Positions 15,219 through 21,330 of a stretch of 25,993 nucleotides of DNA are shown here, in pieces. Below the pieces are notes generated by a model that searched no databases, was not told the origin of the DNA, and saw only the letters and a program-made list of their open reading frames with translations. Every line of letters starts with the position of its first letter. Position 1 is the first letter of the stretch. The stretch covers positions 1-25,993 of IMG/VR virus record IMGVR_UViG_3300005527_003054; one strand, written 5' to 3'. The DNA is from a virus. The translations under genes were made by a program, and so were the position numbers.

Positions 15219-15509
15219 TTATTCTGGCTCAAACTTGTGCTCGTTGAGGTATCGCAGCACGTCTCGAGCGTGTGCCGCGCTTTCGTAAGCCGAGATAGTC
15301 TCGCTCTCGTAGGCATAGCGACCATCGCCGATGTCGCCGCCTTGCCAAACAACTGTCGCTTTCATGTGGCAGTCCTCCTGGCCGTTTTTTCGAGTCTCCT
15401 CGATCTCCAGCGTGGTAAGGTCTTCGTCCCAGTCGGTGATTGCATATTGCTCGCCATCGACTTCGAACGTGTAACTGACCGACTTCTTGTACGCTACTTC
15501 TTGCGCCAT
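15219..15509 (-). CDS. Hypothetical small acidic protein
   Basis: 96 residues, ATG at 15509 inside the end of the HNH gene (16 nt overlap), with a GAGG about nine bases upstream in the coding sequence. Predicted as a small mixed alpha/beta domain: SVSYTFEVDGEQYAITDWDE, then MKATVVWQGGDIGDGRYAYESE and a C-terminal helix AAHARDVLRYLNEHK. No signal peptide or metal motif. The stop is followed two bases later by the methyltransferase ATG, so the two are co-translated. I do not recognise the family. Confidence 0.65.
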   Translation of the reverse strand: MAQEVAYKKSVSYTFEVDGEQYAITDWDEDLTTLEIEETRKNGQEDCHMKATVVWQGGDIGDGRYAYESETISAYESAAHARDVLRYLNEHKFEPE

Positions 15510-15934
15510 CGTTTGACATCCTCTCGAACATTCGGGTTGTAAAACGTCCAGGAGGGTCTACGCCACCCCCATGGACCGTCTGGGTCGTGACCAATGCGGA
15601 AATGATGCTCCCGGCAAAGCGTGATCAGATTGTCCATGTCCAGCTCCAATTCAGGGTGGTCCTTGAACGGCTTGATGTGGTGGACGTTCAAGTCCCACGA
15701 CAGACCGCAAGCCTCGCAACGGGGGTGCAGCTCGACGAACTCGTTGCGGACAGCCTGCCACCTCCCCGAGCGTTCGCCGTAAGGAGTCATCGACTCGACC
15801 GACTCGACATGCTGCTCGATCGGCTCGTCCGGTATCGGACCTATCGCGTCGGAGAAAAAGTACGCAACGATACCAAGTAGGCAAACGCCGAGCAACGTAA
15901 AAAACGCCTCTGCCAAAGCTTTACGTTGGGTCAT
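15494..15934 (-). CDS. HNH endonuclease with N-terminal membrane anchor
   Basis: 146 residues. Residues about 8-28 are a hydrophobic helix (AEAFFTLLGVCLLGIVAYFF), so the protein is predicted to be membrane-anchored with the nuclease on one side. The HNH module starts at C73xxC76 (RCEACGLSWDLN), continues with catalytic-type H85-H86 (VHHIKPF), Asn102 (DNLITL) and C107xxxH110-H111. The C-terminal tail is basic (KRWRKK). HNH proteins often aid packaging or act as homing nucleases, but a membrane anchor is unusual. It overlaps the upstream gene by 14 bases and the next gene by 16. Topology is not decided by the sequence: the basic N-terminus TQRK favours it staying inside. Confidence 0.8.
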   Translation of the reverse strand: MTQRKALAEAFFTLLGVCLLGIVAYFFSDAIGPIPDEPIEQHVESVESMTPYGERSGRWQAVRNEFVELHPRCEACGLSWDLNVHHIKPFKDHPELELDMDNLITLCREHHFRIGHDPDGPWGWRRPSWTFYNPNVREDVKRWRKK

Positions 15935-16739
15935 CTGTCGCCTCGATTCGGCATTGCTGCCATTGGCCGCTCAACTTTTGCTCTTGACTTACGCAAAGAA
16001 ATGGAAAGCACCCATTGAGAATATAAACCAAAAAGCCGCTTCGCCATTGCTCTTCGTCTGAGTCTCGACACTCGCACGCGATCGGCTTGTTTGCTAGGTC
16101 GGCTAGCGTCGGCTCGCGGTATCGTTTTGGGGGGGAGCTCGTCACTTCGATCTTACGACAAGCCACCCAGTCATCGCGGTTTGCGTACTCGGCTTGCTTG
16201 GGCTTGATCGGAATCCAATTCTTCGCCGATAGCGACCAATAAAGATCGCTTGCCTGCCTTGGCTCATCCTTTGCCGATCCCAGCATTCGATAGTCGCTTG
16301 GCGGTTGCGTCTTCGATGGCTTAGGGGTTGGCTCGCTCGAACTATCCAGGATTTTTGGAGAGTTGGGTTCAGTCGCCAAAGATTGCCTGACCATCTCCAC
16401 CATTTTCGAAAGCTGCGCCTCGGTTCGCATCGGTCGAATAAAGCCTGGGGTCGGATGCTCAAGTGTTGATCGCGGGACGGTTGCAGAAAAAAACGCCGCA
16501 GCAAACGCTGTCATAAACTCATCCGACAGCAAGACCTCGCGGATTGCTTGTTTCATGTCGGCTTGCGGGTCAGGTCGCTCGACTAGCTCAAAATTATCGC
16601 CATGCGATATGACTCGTCTGCGTTCGCATTCAGACGTACACTCTAAGCAATCGCTGTCGATCGATCGAACTATCAGCCTTAACCTTTCCGGACTGTCAGT
16701 CTTTAATCGCACCACGTTGCCAATCTTAAATTTCTTCAT
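15921..16739 (-). CDS. Large hypothetical protein, operon middle
   Basis: 272 residues from the ATG at 16739, chosen for AAGGAG upstream and a 4 nt overlap with the preceding gene; the frame is open further but without a ribosome site. The N-terminus (KKFKIGNVVRLKTDSPERLRLIVRS) resembles short beta-barrel domains that start many phage and bacterial small proteins with KxGDVVxLKSGGPxMTV-like sequence. A Ser and Pro-rich linker (SSSEPTPKPSKTQPP) separates a C-terminal domain with WVACRKIEV, ACECRDSDEEQWRSG and a final CRIEATDD. No catalytic motif recognised. Confidence 0.65.
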   Translation of the reverse strand: MKKFKIGNVVRLKTDSPERLRLIVRSIDSDCLECTSECERRRVISHGDNFELVERPDPQADMKQAIREVLLSDEFMTAFAAAFFSATVPRSTLEHPTPGFIRPMRTEAQLSKMVEMVRQSLATEPNSPKILDSSSEPTPKPSKTQPPSDYRMLGSAKDEPRQASDLYWSLSAKNWIPIKPKQAEYANRDDWVACRKIEVTSSPPKRYREPTLADLANKPIACECRDSDEEQWRSGFLVYILNGCFPFLCVSQEQKLSGQWQQCRIEATDDPT

Positions 16740-16999
16740 CGCTTCTCCTTTTCGGCTTGGATTTTCTTCTGCGCAACACAAATGACGCACGGCGATAACG
16801 CAACAGTGTTGCCGCACGCACACAAATAGCTTGGAACTCGACGAAACTTTACGCCTATCGTCGCTGGAGCGGCTTTTTCTCGACACTCAGGACATCGCTT
16901 CGAGTGACCGTGCGTCATCTGGTACTTGCAGCCGCAATCGGAGCATTTGCTGTAAACGGCAGCCTTGCGTTTGGGTTTTATTCGCTGGGTCGGTTTCAT
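16736..16999 (-). CDS. Small protein with two zinc-ribbon-like Cys clusters
   Basis: 87 residues, ATG at 16999 with CAGGAG seven bases upstream. The basic N-terminus (KPTQRIKPKRKAAVY) is followed by CSDCGCKY...CPEC, a first Cys4 cluster, and then LCACGNTVALSPCVIC, a second Cys4 cluster, ending in a charged helix. Two tandem zinc ribbons suggest nucleic-acid or protein binding; no enzyme motif is present. It is the first protein gene after the structured RNA array, only 22 bases away, and its stop overlaps the next start by 4 nt. Confidence 0.7.
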   Translation of the reverse strand: MKPTQRIKPKRKAAVYSKCSDCGCKYQMTHGHSKRCPECREKAAPATIGVKFRRVPSYLCACGNTVALSPCVICVAQKKIQAEKEKR

Positions 17000-17021
17000 C
17001 GCAAATCTCCTGCTGTAAAAC

Positions 17022-17151
17022 GGGTAGGGTGTATACTGTGCAGCTCGGACTATGAATGCCTTACGCCATTACGGGAACCGCGTTACCGATTCTTACCAGC
17101 CAACCAGCAACTCCTTGTACAAGTCCGTCACTGATCCACACTCTCCTACCC
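17022..17151 (-). ncRNA. Structured RNA unit A, long closing helix
   Basis: GGGTAGG (17151-17145) pairs with CCTACCC (17028-17022), extended after a 3-base bulge by GTGT with ACAC, then CGGACT with AGTCCG further in: 17 base pairs in all. It is the last RNA element before the zinc-ribbon gene. It has no T-arm-like hairpin next to the closing stem, unlike the other units. Confidence 0.5.
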
Positions 17152-17155
17152 AAAA

Positions 17156-17253
17156 GGATCGGGCAGGGTTTTCGCCTGCGATGCTTGCCAACTATTTCGC
17201 TTCGGGTGTTCAATCCGGTTGACTACACAAGCAACTCGTTAAGCCGCCGATCC
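17156..17253 (-). ncRNA. tRNA-like unit B
   Basis: A 7 bp closing stem GGATCGG / CCGATCC with a 17 nt arm GCAGG-7 nt loop-CCTGC directly adjacent on its 3' side, exactly as a T arm meets an acceptor stem. The 7-base loop CGAAAAC lacks the conserved TTC. The 5' part has GTTG / CAAC and CCGG elements but no clear anticodon arm. Length 98 nt would suit a long-variable-arm tRNA. TTTT follows. Confidence 0.5.
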
Positions 17254-17323
17254 TCGCCGTCTCTCCGGCTGCCCTGGGTTTTGTCATTGCCTTTCGGCTG
17301 CGCTGGACCCAAAACCAGCAAAA

Positions 17324-17416
17324 GGATCGTGCAGGTTTCGATCCTGCCGTGCTCTGTAACGGTCCTAGAAACCGCTTCCTCCGGCTTTCCAGTGTGACGC
17401 GACACACCGCCGATCC
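17324..17416 (-). ncRNA. tRNA-like unit C, possible CTA anticodon loop
   Basis: Closing stem GGATCG / CGATCC (6 bp), T-arm-like GCAGG-ATCGAAA-CCTGC whose loop keeps C56, G57 and A58 positions, a 5' hairpin GTGTG / CACAC, and a middle hairpin CGGT-TTCTAGG-ACCG. The 7-base loop has T before CTA in the place of an anticodon (17366-17368), which would read the amber codon. The distance between closing stem and this hairpin is longer than in normal tRNAs, so the anticodon reading is tentative. Confidence 0.45.
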
Positions 17417-17418
17417 AG

Positions 17419-17487
17419 TTGCGGGTCTAGGAATCGCACCTAGCACTCGGAGCTTATGAGACTCCGATGGGCGCTAGCCCACCCGCA
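17419..17487 (-). tRNA. tRNA-Met (anticodon CAT), atypical
   Basis: 69 nt. Acceptor TGCGGGT / ACCCGCA (7 bp), discriminator A, anticodon stem GGAGT / GCTCC with loop CTCATAA (T33, anticodon CAT), T arm CTAGG-TGCGATT-CCTAG directly stacked on the acceptor, variable region of 5. The D arm is abnormal: GGGC-TAGC-GCCC with a 4-base loop and no GG, and the T loop has TGC instead of TTC, so D-loop/T-loop contact would be altered. No CCA is encoded. It could be a Met, initiator or Ile2 type. Confidence 0.75.
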
Positions 17488-17494
17488 ATAAAAA

Positions 17495-17598
17495 GGATCG
17501 TGCAGATTTTCACCTGCTAATCGACTTGCCTACATTCCGGCGCTTGTGGCTCCGTAGAGCCCTGCAACACCGTGCTGTAGATCGCACCGACCCGATCC
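17495..17598 (-). ncRNA. tRNA-like unit D
   Basis: Closing stem GGATCG / CGATCC, 3' arm GCAG-8 nt loop-CTGC, 5' hairpin GTGC-GATCTACA-GCAC, and a strong middle hairpin GGCTC-TACG-GAGCC. The 5' hairpin has the same GTGC..ACAGCAC frame as one at 17680-17696 in the preceding stretch, suggesting duplicated units. TTTTT follows on the minus strand. Confidence 0.45.
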
Positions 17599-17719
17599 TC
17601 GCAACTTAGGCAGTTGCCGCCCGATGAGGTTTAGAGGTCACATCGTTTACTCACCTCAATGCCGGGTACGTTATCCGGCGTGCTGTCCGTAAGCACCGTA
17701 CACCCTCAGCAGCCGATCC
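17599..17719 (-). ncRNA. Structured RNA unit E at the 5' end of the array
   Basis: Begins GGATCGG like the other units but has no matching CGATCC 3' strand. Contains GTGC-9 nt loop-GCAC (17696-17680), GCCGG-9 nt loop-CCGGC (17679-17661), TGAGG / CCTCA, and GCAACT-GCCTA-AGTTGC near the end. It lies 25 bases after the secreted protein's stop. Confidence 0.4.
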
Positions 17720-17744
17720 TCTCCCCCCGACTGCCGAGCATGGA

Positions 17745-17990
17745 TCAACCGCGTCTTCGACAACGCAGGATAGGTCTTCGCAAGACGCGAGTCGCACTGG
17801 CAACCGTCGATCGCACAGGTTGAGCCTCGCTGACGACTTGCACAGCTCGCACAGGCAACGTCACTACCGACACCGCGGCAGAAGCCACGCGAGCCGCACA
17901 CTGACCTCCGAGGCAGTCCTGAGCCGACGCTGGCAACGTTGCCACCAACAGAGCCACAACCAACATGATTGCCGACCTGATGCTTTTCAT
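17745..17990 (-). CDS. Small secreted protein
   Basis: 81 residues from the ATG at 17990, with AGGAGGA eight bases upstream; the upstream in-frame ATGs lie across the promoter. A clear signal peptide, basic start then hydrophobic core (IMLVVALLVATLPASA) with AQ cleavage, leaves a 57-residue mature peptide beginning DCLGGQC and ending in an Arg-rich tail (RRPILRCRRRG) with three Cys in all. I recall that short exported peptides with a Cys pair and Arg-rich ends are common in Planctomycetota. As a phage gene it may alter the host envelope. It is the first gene of the operon that continues into the RNA array. Confidence 0.75.
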   Translation of the reverse strand: MKSIRSAIMLVVALLVATLPASAQDCLGGQCAARVASAAVSVVTLPVRAVQVVSEAQPVRSTVASATRVLRRPILRCRRRG

Positions 17991-18039
17991 AATCAAATCC
18001 TCCTGAAACATGGAAACCGAAACCTCAACTAAAAACGAC

Positions 18040-18067
18040 ATGATAGCACATTGACCCGTCAACGCAA
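18040..18067 (-). promoter_or_regulatory. TTGCGT-family promoter, secreted protein/RNA array operon
   Basis: Minus-strand TTGCGT (18067-18062), 16 nt spacer containing GGGTCAAT, TATCAT (18045-18040). Same -35 and spacer motif as the promoters at 20100, 21299 and 24025. Confidence 0.75.
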
Positions 18068-18083
18068 GAGCAGGTCGGGGAAA

Positions 18084-18428
18084 TTACGACGGCGGGACGT
18101 AGTTTGTGTCCAGCGGGATTTGTTCGCCTTCGGGTACTAAAGGGAAGTCTTCGTGTTCAAAATACGCTTCAAAGCCTATTTCCGCAGAACCCGAGACGTT
18201 TTTGAGCGTCATGCCACGCGGGTATCCGTACCGCACAGCAAACGCTTTTGTTCCGTTTTTTTCCAAAAATTGCACCATCGAAGCACTGACTCGAAAACGC
18301 TTGATACGGGTAGCACCTCCGCTGCGAATAGATTTAGGCATTCCCAAACCTATCTTGCGTAGCTTTTGGGAGATGAAAGGCTCGGCTAAGTACATATCAA
18401 GCTCGAACTTGATCCAATCACCGGCCAT
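18084..18428 (-). CDS. Hypothetical phage protein (MAGDWIKFE start)
   Basis: 114 residues from the ATG at 18428, with GGAGGTGATTG upstream; it overlaps the preceding gene by 11 nt. The opening AGDWIKFELDMYL recalls the first lines of several phage replication-linked small proteins (from memory), but the rest is different: a basic middle (SIRSGGATRIKRFRVSASM) and a C-terminal part with GYPRGMTLKNVSG and GEQIPLDTNY. No catalytic motif, no membrane segment. It is the last gene of the operon driven from 20.1 kb. Confidence 0.65.
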   Translation of the reverse strand: MAGDWIKFELDMYLAEPFISQKLRKIGLGMPKSIRSGGATRIKRFRVSASMVQFLEKNGTKAFAVRYGYPRGMTLKNVSGSAEIGFEAYFEHEDFPLVPEGEQIPLDTNYVPPS

Positions 18429-18672
18429 CAATCACCTCCTTGCACTTCGGACAGTAGACGCGATCCATGCCGTCAGCACTAATAGCAGGAGCCTTACCTA
18501 GCGTCGATGCAACAAAGTAGGTCACGCAGCACGCTGGATACCGATGCAGCGCACCAAACAACGCATGGAACGTCGCCGCCGCTAGCCTCTGGGTGAATTC
18601 ATCTCGCTTTGATACCTCGACAAATACCTCAGTCCTAAATTTCAAAATCGCGTCAAGCGTTTCTCGGTTCAT
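18418..18672 (-). CDS. Small protein with C-terminal CPKC
   Basis: 84 residues, ATG at 18672 (4 nt overlap with the previous gene) with AAAGGAG upstream. Mostly helical and charged at the N-terminus (ETLDAILKFRTEVFVEVSKRDEF), a hydrophobic middle with PACCVTYFVAST, and YCPKCKEVID at the end. One CxxC pair plus the CC pair could form a metal site. Family not recognised. Confidence 0.6.
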   Translation of the reverse strand: MNRETLDAILKFRTEVFVEVSKRDEFTQRLAAATFHALFGALHRYPACCVTYFVASTLGKAPAISADGMDRVYCPKCKEVIDGR

Positions 18673-18998
18673 GCTTCTGCAACTCCTTTAACGTGGTTTT
18701 TTCGTTCAATCTCTAGGTATCGCAACAGCGCATTGCGAACAAGCAGCATGTTGCGAACAAGCAGCATGAACTGTTCATCGCTCGCTTCGCAAACGCCAAA
18801 CAAAGCGCCGCCTATGTTCTTTACCGTGTAGCGGATGAACTGAGGTCTTTCAGCCCGATCGGTTAGTCCTACGTATTTGCAAGGGTCAAGTTCTGGCTCC
18901 GCTGGAACCTCAAACCAAAAGTACGGCTTGCTGACCGTAATGCGAGTTCCGCGTCTCGGACCATCGAGAAAATACAGTTCGTACTTCTGGTCGCTCAT
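18669..18998 (-). CDS. Hypothetical protein carrying an in-frame tandem duplication
   Basis: 109 residues from the ATG at 18998, with GGAGGTGA upstream; it overlaps the previous stop by 4 nt. Mixed alpha/beta domain beginning SDQKYELYFLDGPRRGTRITVS. A perfect 18 bp tandem repeat doubles six residues, giving MLLVRN twice in FMLLVRNMLLVRNALL. The duplication is exact at DNA level, so it is recent. Function unknown. Confidence 0.65.
   Translation of the reverse strand: MSDQKYELYFLDGPRRGTRITVSKPYFWFEVPAEPELDPCKYVGLTDRAERPQFIRYTVKNIGGALFGVCEASDEQFMLLVRNMLLVRNALLRYLEIERKNHVKGVAEA
18733..18768. repeat. Two perfect tandem copies of an 18 bp unit
   Basis: TTGCGAACAAGCAGCATG occurs at 18733-18750 and again at 18751-18768 with no mismatch. 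It adds six codons in frame inside the 18669-18998 gene. Confidence 0.9.
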
Positions 18999-19519
18999 GG
19001 CTTCACCTCCTTGGCTACGATTACTTTTTGCAGCCAGTTGCAATTTCGAAGTTCCTCGCCGTTGAGTTTCGCCGCATGGTCCACCACGACACCTGAAAGC
19101 CTTCGACCGCGAAACATTTCAATTCCACCGTCGTTGAGACAGTCAATCCCGTAAATTTCAAGATCGCTGCGGTTGGCACTTACAGCCAAACGAGTCGCTT
19201 CGAGAAATTCCGTGTTTCGCCAAATATAGACAGCGTTTTGCGGTGCTTGTTGCATTTGCTTGACCGACTCGTGTTCGTCGATGGCGTAAGCGCAGATCCC
19301 CTCCATAGCTTTTATTTTCGCAAGCCTAGATTGCAACTTGCTCAACTCTGCTTCCACCCTAGCGATATCTCCTAGCGTCATGCGCTTAGCGTACTGGATT
19401 GCTTCCAGTTTATCCTCAAACACGATGTAGCTTTCCTTGGTGAAGCGATCGACTTCGATCTCCTCGACAGGATGATCGTATTCAGCCGCGTGCCTCGTTC
19501 GTACCTTGTATGCCTTCAT
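18995..19519 (-). CDS. Hypothetical coiled-coil protein
   Basis: 174 residues, ATG at 19519 with GAGAGAC upstream; overlaps the following gene by 4 nt. Residues about 36-72 form a heptad-like helix (DKLEAIQYAKRMTLGDIARVEAELSKLQSRLAKIKAME). The C-terminal half is mixed, with VYIWRNTEFLEATRLAV and GGIEMFRGRRLSGVVV. No enzymatic motif is recognised. It is in the middle of the operon whose promoter is at 20100-20128. Confidence 0.65.
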   Translation of the reverse strand: MKAYKVRTRHAAEYDHPVEEIEVDRFTKESYIVFEDKLEAIQYAKRMTLGDIARVEAELSKLQSRLAKIKAMEGICAYAIDEHESVKQMQQAPQNAVYIWRNTEFLEATRLAVSANRSDLEIYGIDCLNDGGIEMFRGRRLSGVVVDHAAKLNGEELRNCNWLQKVIVAKEVKP

Positions 19520-19564
19520 CGTCTTAAGTCTCTCTAGCCGCCGTGTTTTTCGAGTATAGTCGCT

Positions 19565-19849
19565 TCATGTTGCCACCTGCGCCTTCAGCTTGCAAACGGC
19601 TTCCTTCAGGACACCAGCGAGGGTTTCCAGTCCGTTGAGGGATTCGATCAACTCTGGTGTCTCGCAACGCTGCAAACACAAGGTCTTTTCCGTCCCGTCA
19701 ACAGTCAACACCCTGCAAAATCGAAACACAAACAAGTCTGGATTGCCTTGCTTCAAAAACTCGCTTGGTATCTTGATGGTCGCATCGATCCCCTCGCAAT
19801 GCGTCTGGGTGAACGTCTTCCACCACGCCAAAAACTCAGACAGTTTCAT
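19565..19849 (-). CDS. Hypothetical small protein
   Basis: 94 residues from the ATG at 19849 (MKLSEFLAWWKTF); a weak GGGACG lies upstream and the start overlaps the previous gene's stop by 14 nt, so coupling to it is likely. Helical N-terminus with Trp pair, then beta-like IDATIKIPSEFLKQG, FVFRFCRVLTVDGTEKTLCLQRCETPEL and a C-terminal helix. Family unknown. Confidence 0.55.
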   Translation of the reverse strand: MKLSEFLAWWKTFTQTHCEGIDATIKIPSEFLKQGNPDLFVFRFCRVLTVDGTEKTLCLQRCETPELIESLNGLETLAGVLKEAVCKLKAQVAT

Positions 19850-20057
19850 GTGTTGTCGTCCCATGCAATTCTTCGCGATAGCAAGAACCTCGGCAACTGT
19901 CCTTTTTGCACCCACGGTAGCTGTGCGGCTCGCACAAAAAGCCAAGATTCTCCGCAGTCAAAATCGCGTGCCGACCGCTTTGGCAGTTCGCCCCGTCGTC
20001 TACCGTCACTCGAATCTCGTCGCCTTTCGGCTTTGGCGTGCCGTCAGAACCACCCAT
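19836..20057 (-). CDS. Small Cys-rich protein, first gene of its operon
   Basis: 73 residues from the ATG at 20057, with GGAGGTGATC directly before it. Starts GGSDGTPKPKGDEIRVTVDDG and has five Cys, including CKKDSCRGSC near the C-terminus, which could bind zinc. It is the first gene after the promoter at 20100-20128. No family recognised. Confidence 0.6.
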   Translation of the reverse strand: MGGSDGTPKPKGDEIRVTVDDGANCQSGRHAILTAENLGFLCEPHSYRGCKKDSCRGSCYREELHGTTTHETV

Positions 20058-20099
20058 GATCACCTCCCGTATTGGAAACGTTACCACCCCACCAACGCA

Positions 20100-20128
20100 A
20101 TTGTACCGCGATGGACCCAGAAACGCAA
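20100..20128 (-). promoter_or_regulatory. TTGCGT-family promoter for the 20.06-18.08 kb operon
   Basis: Minus-strand TTGCGT (20128-20123), 17 nt spacer containing GGGTCCAT, TACAAT (20105-20100). Lies 16 bases after the stop of the GGQ protein gene. Confidence 0.8.
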
Positions 20129-20143
20129 TGACTAGATGGGTTT

Positions 20144-20518
20144 TTATCGAAGCAAATCCAACCGTCCCTTGCCGAGGATCTCTTTGACGGTCGCCTCTTT
20201 GCCGCTTCGGTGGTCCTTAACCAAGCCGCGAGAAAAGTTGTAGGTGCGGACGATGATATGGTCGTGGATCGCTACGTCGCGTCGATCCTTGCGGACCTTT
20301 GCCTGTGCGTCGGCTTTGGCCTGGGCGATCCGCTTGTCCAGTTCCGCAAGAGCCATGCGGTAGGACGCTTCGCGTGTCCGGCAGTCGGCGTAAGCTGAAA
20401 GACCAGTCGCGTGATCGTGGATCCGACAAGCCGACTCGATCTTGTTGCGGTTCTGTCCACCTGGACCAGTTCCTCGCATGTACTCGATGGTCCGTCCGTT
20501 TTTGATTGATTTGGTCAT
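20144..20518 (-). CDS. GGQ-motif release-factor-domain protein
   Basis: 124 residues from the ATG at 20518, with GAAGGCG upstream; the longer frame has no ribosome site and reads as Arg-rich shadow. MRGTGPGGQNRNKIESACRI carries the GGQ motif (residues 20-22) of class I release factor domain III, and RTYNFSRGLVKDHR is the conserved second signature of the same domain (RTYN..N.VTDHR in RF1/RF2). There is no codon-recognition or anticodon-reading domain, so it is a stand-alone GGQ domain like ArfB or other rescue-type hydrolases, which release peptides from ribosomes. Lys-rich tail EATVKEILGKGRL fits. It may rescue stalled ribosomes or change termination during infection. It shares the window with the tRNA-like array; link is inference. 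Confidence 0.85.
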   Translation of the reverse strand: MTKSIKNGRTIEYMRGTGPGGQNRNKIESACRIHDHATGLSAYADCRTREASYRMALAELDKRIAQAKADAQAKVRKDRRDVAIHDHIIVRTYNFSRGLVKDHRSGKEATVKEILGKGRLDLLR

Positions 20519-20555
20519 AGCTATCGCCTTCTTGTGGCTTCTGCGCAAAAAACAA

Positions 20556-20867
20556 CTACCAAGCCATCGCCTCGAGAATCGTCTGGCGCATCTTCGCTCT
20601 CGTGATCCGCATCGTCGTGGCTCGAGCCTCTTCCAGACTTGCGCATTGCCAATCGTCGAGCGTGTACAACGCCTTGACCGCCTGAGCCGCATCTTCAGCA
20701 CGACCAAACGTCATTTCGCCGTAATACGCTCGCATTCTTCCAAAGTCCCACGCAATACGCCACCCAGGATCGCGACCACTTTCGCCCCAAGTCAACGAGC
20801 CTGGATCCTCGTCGAACGGCTTTTTTACGTCGTCGTAAACCGCTACCCAGCGACCAATCTCTGACAT
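20556..20867 (-). CDS. Hypothetical small phage protein
   Basis: 103 residues from the ATG at 20867, with GGAGA eight bases upstream. Residues include GRWVAVYDDVKKPFDEDPGS, then WGESGRDPGWRIAWDFGRMRAYYG, then a helical C-terminus LEEARATTMRITRAKM. Trp-rich and soluble. I do not recognise the family. It precedes the GGQ gene in the operon driven from 21.3 kb. Confidence 0.6.
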   Translation of the reverse strand: MSEIGRWVAVYDDVKKPFDEDPGSLTWGESGRDPGWRIAWDFGRMRAYYGEMTFGRAEDAAQAVKALYTLDDWQCASLEEARATTMRITRAKMRQTILEAMAW

Positions 20868-20900
20868 CGTGGCAATCTCCAGTCGCAAAAAGGTAGGTGC

Positions 20901-21248
20901 TTACAGGTCGATCTCAGGCTCGGCAGGCTGCGGACTGAGCTCCGATCGAATGACAGACAAGCAATGGCTGATCCCTGCTACCAATCCACGGTGGCGTGTG
21001 TCGCGGTGTTTATCAAGCGTCCTTTCAAGCTCACCGAGGATCTTGGCTACCTGTGCTGCGGTCAAACCGCCGTCCGGCTTGGCCCCCGATGATTTCGCAT
21101 CGAAGATCTCAACTTTGTCGACAAGTTGGCTCGGGTCGTGGACGATCGGAACCGACTTCCACTCAGTCCAGCCTCGTTGAACACAGAATCCTCGGGACTG
21201 CAACTGCATGTACCCATGATCATCAGCCACCATTCGTAAATCGATCAT
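20901..21248 (-). CDS. Hypothetical protein, first gene of its operon
   Basis: 115 residues from the ATG at 21248, with TTGGAGG upstream. MIDLRMVADDHGYMQLQSRGFCVQRGW suggests a small beta domain; the second half is helical (AAQVAKILGELERTLDKHRDTRHRG) and it ends in Pro and Glu-rich PQPAEPEID. Function unknown. It sits about 50 bases downstream of a promoter of the shared TTGCGT family. Confidence 0.6.
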   Translation of the reverse strand: MIDLRMVADDHGYMQLQSRGFCVQRGWTEWKSVPIVHDPSQLVDKVEIFDAKSSGAKPDGGLTAAQVAKILGELERTLDKHRDTRHRGLVAGISHCLSVIRSELSPQPAEPEIDL

Positions 21249-21298
21249 CGCAAACCTCCAATCGCATCGGACAAACACCACCACACGTCACCGCCGTA

Positions 21299-21327
21299 AG
21301 TATACTCGCATGGACCCGATGACGCAA
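21299..21327 (-). promoter_or_regulatory. TTGCGT-family promoter for the 21.25-20.14 kb operon
   Basis: Minus-strand TTGCGT (21327-21322), 17 nt spacer containing GGGTCCAT, TATACT (21304-21299). It matches the 24025-24053 promoter at 27 of 29 positions, and lies in the 82 bases between two operons. Confidence 0.85.
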
Positions 21328-21330
21328 GTG

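Larger units (their letters stand above)
17022..17719 (-). ncRNA. Array of tRNA-like structured RNAs with an embedded tRNA-Met
   Basis: About 700 bases with no gene, filled on the minus strand with repeated units. Units at 17156-17253, 17324-17416 and 17495-17598 each start GGATCGG and end with CGATCC plus TTTT; each closing stem lies directly or one base from a GCAGG..CCTGC-type arm, the geometry of a tRNA acceptor and T arm. A 5' half of the same kind (GGATCGG, 17719) starts the cluster. The spacer at 17254-17323 holds GCC-GAAA-GGC and two more hairpins. A 69 nt tRNA sits between units. Transcription probably comes from the promoter at 18040-18067 through the small secreted gene. Either degenerate phage tRNAs or a large ornate phage RNA of the GOLLD/ROOL style; not resolvable by eye. 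Confidence 0.6.

Noticed and set aside
17022-17719. CRISPR array
   Set aside because: The repeated parts are short stem strands at unit ends, units vary from 93 to 130 nt, and there are no identical direct repeats with constant spacers.
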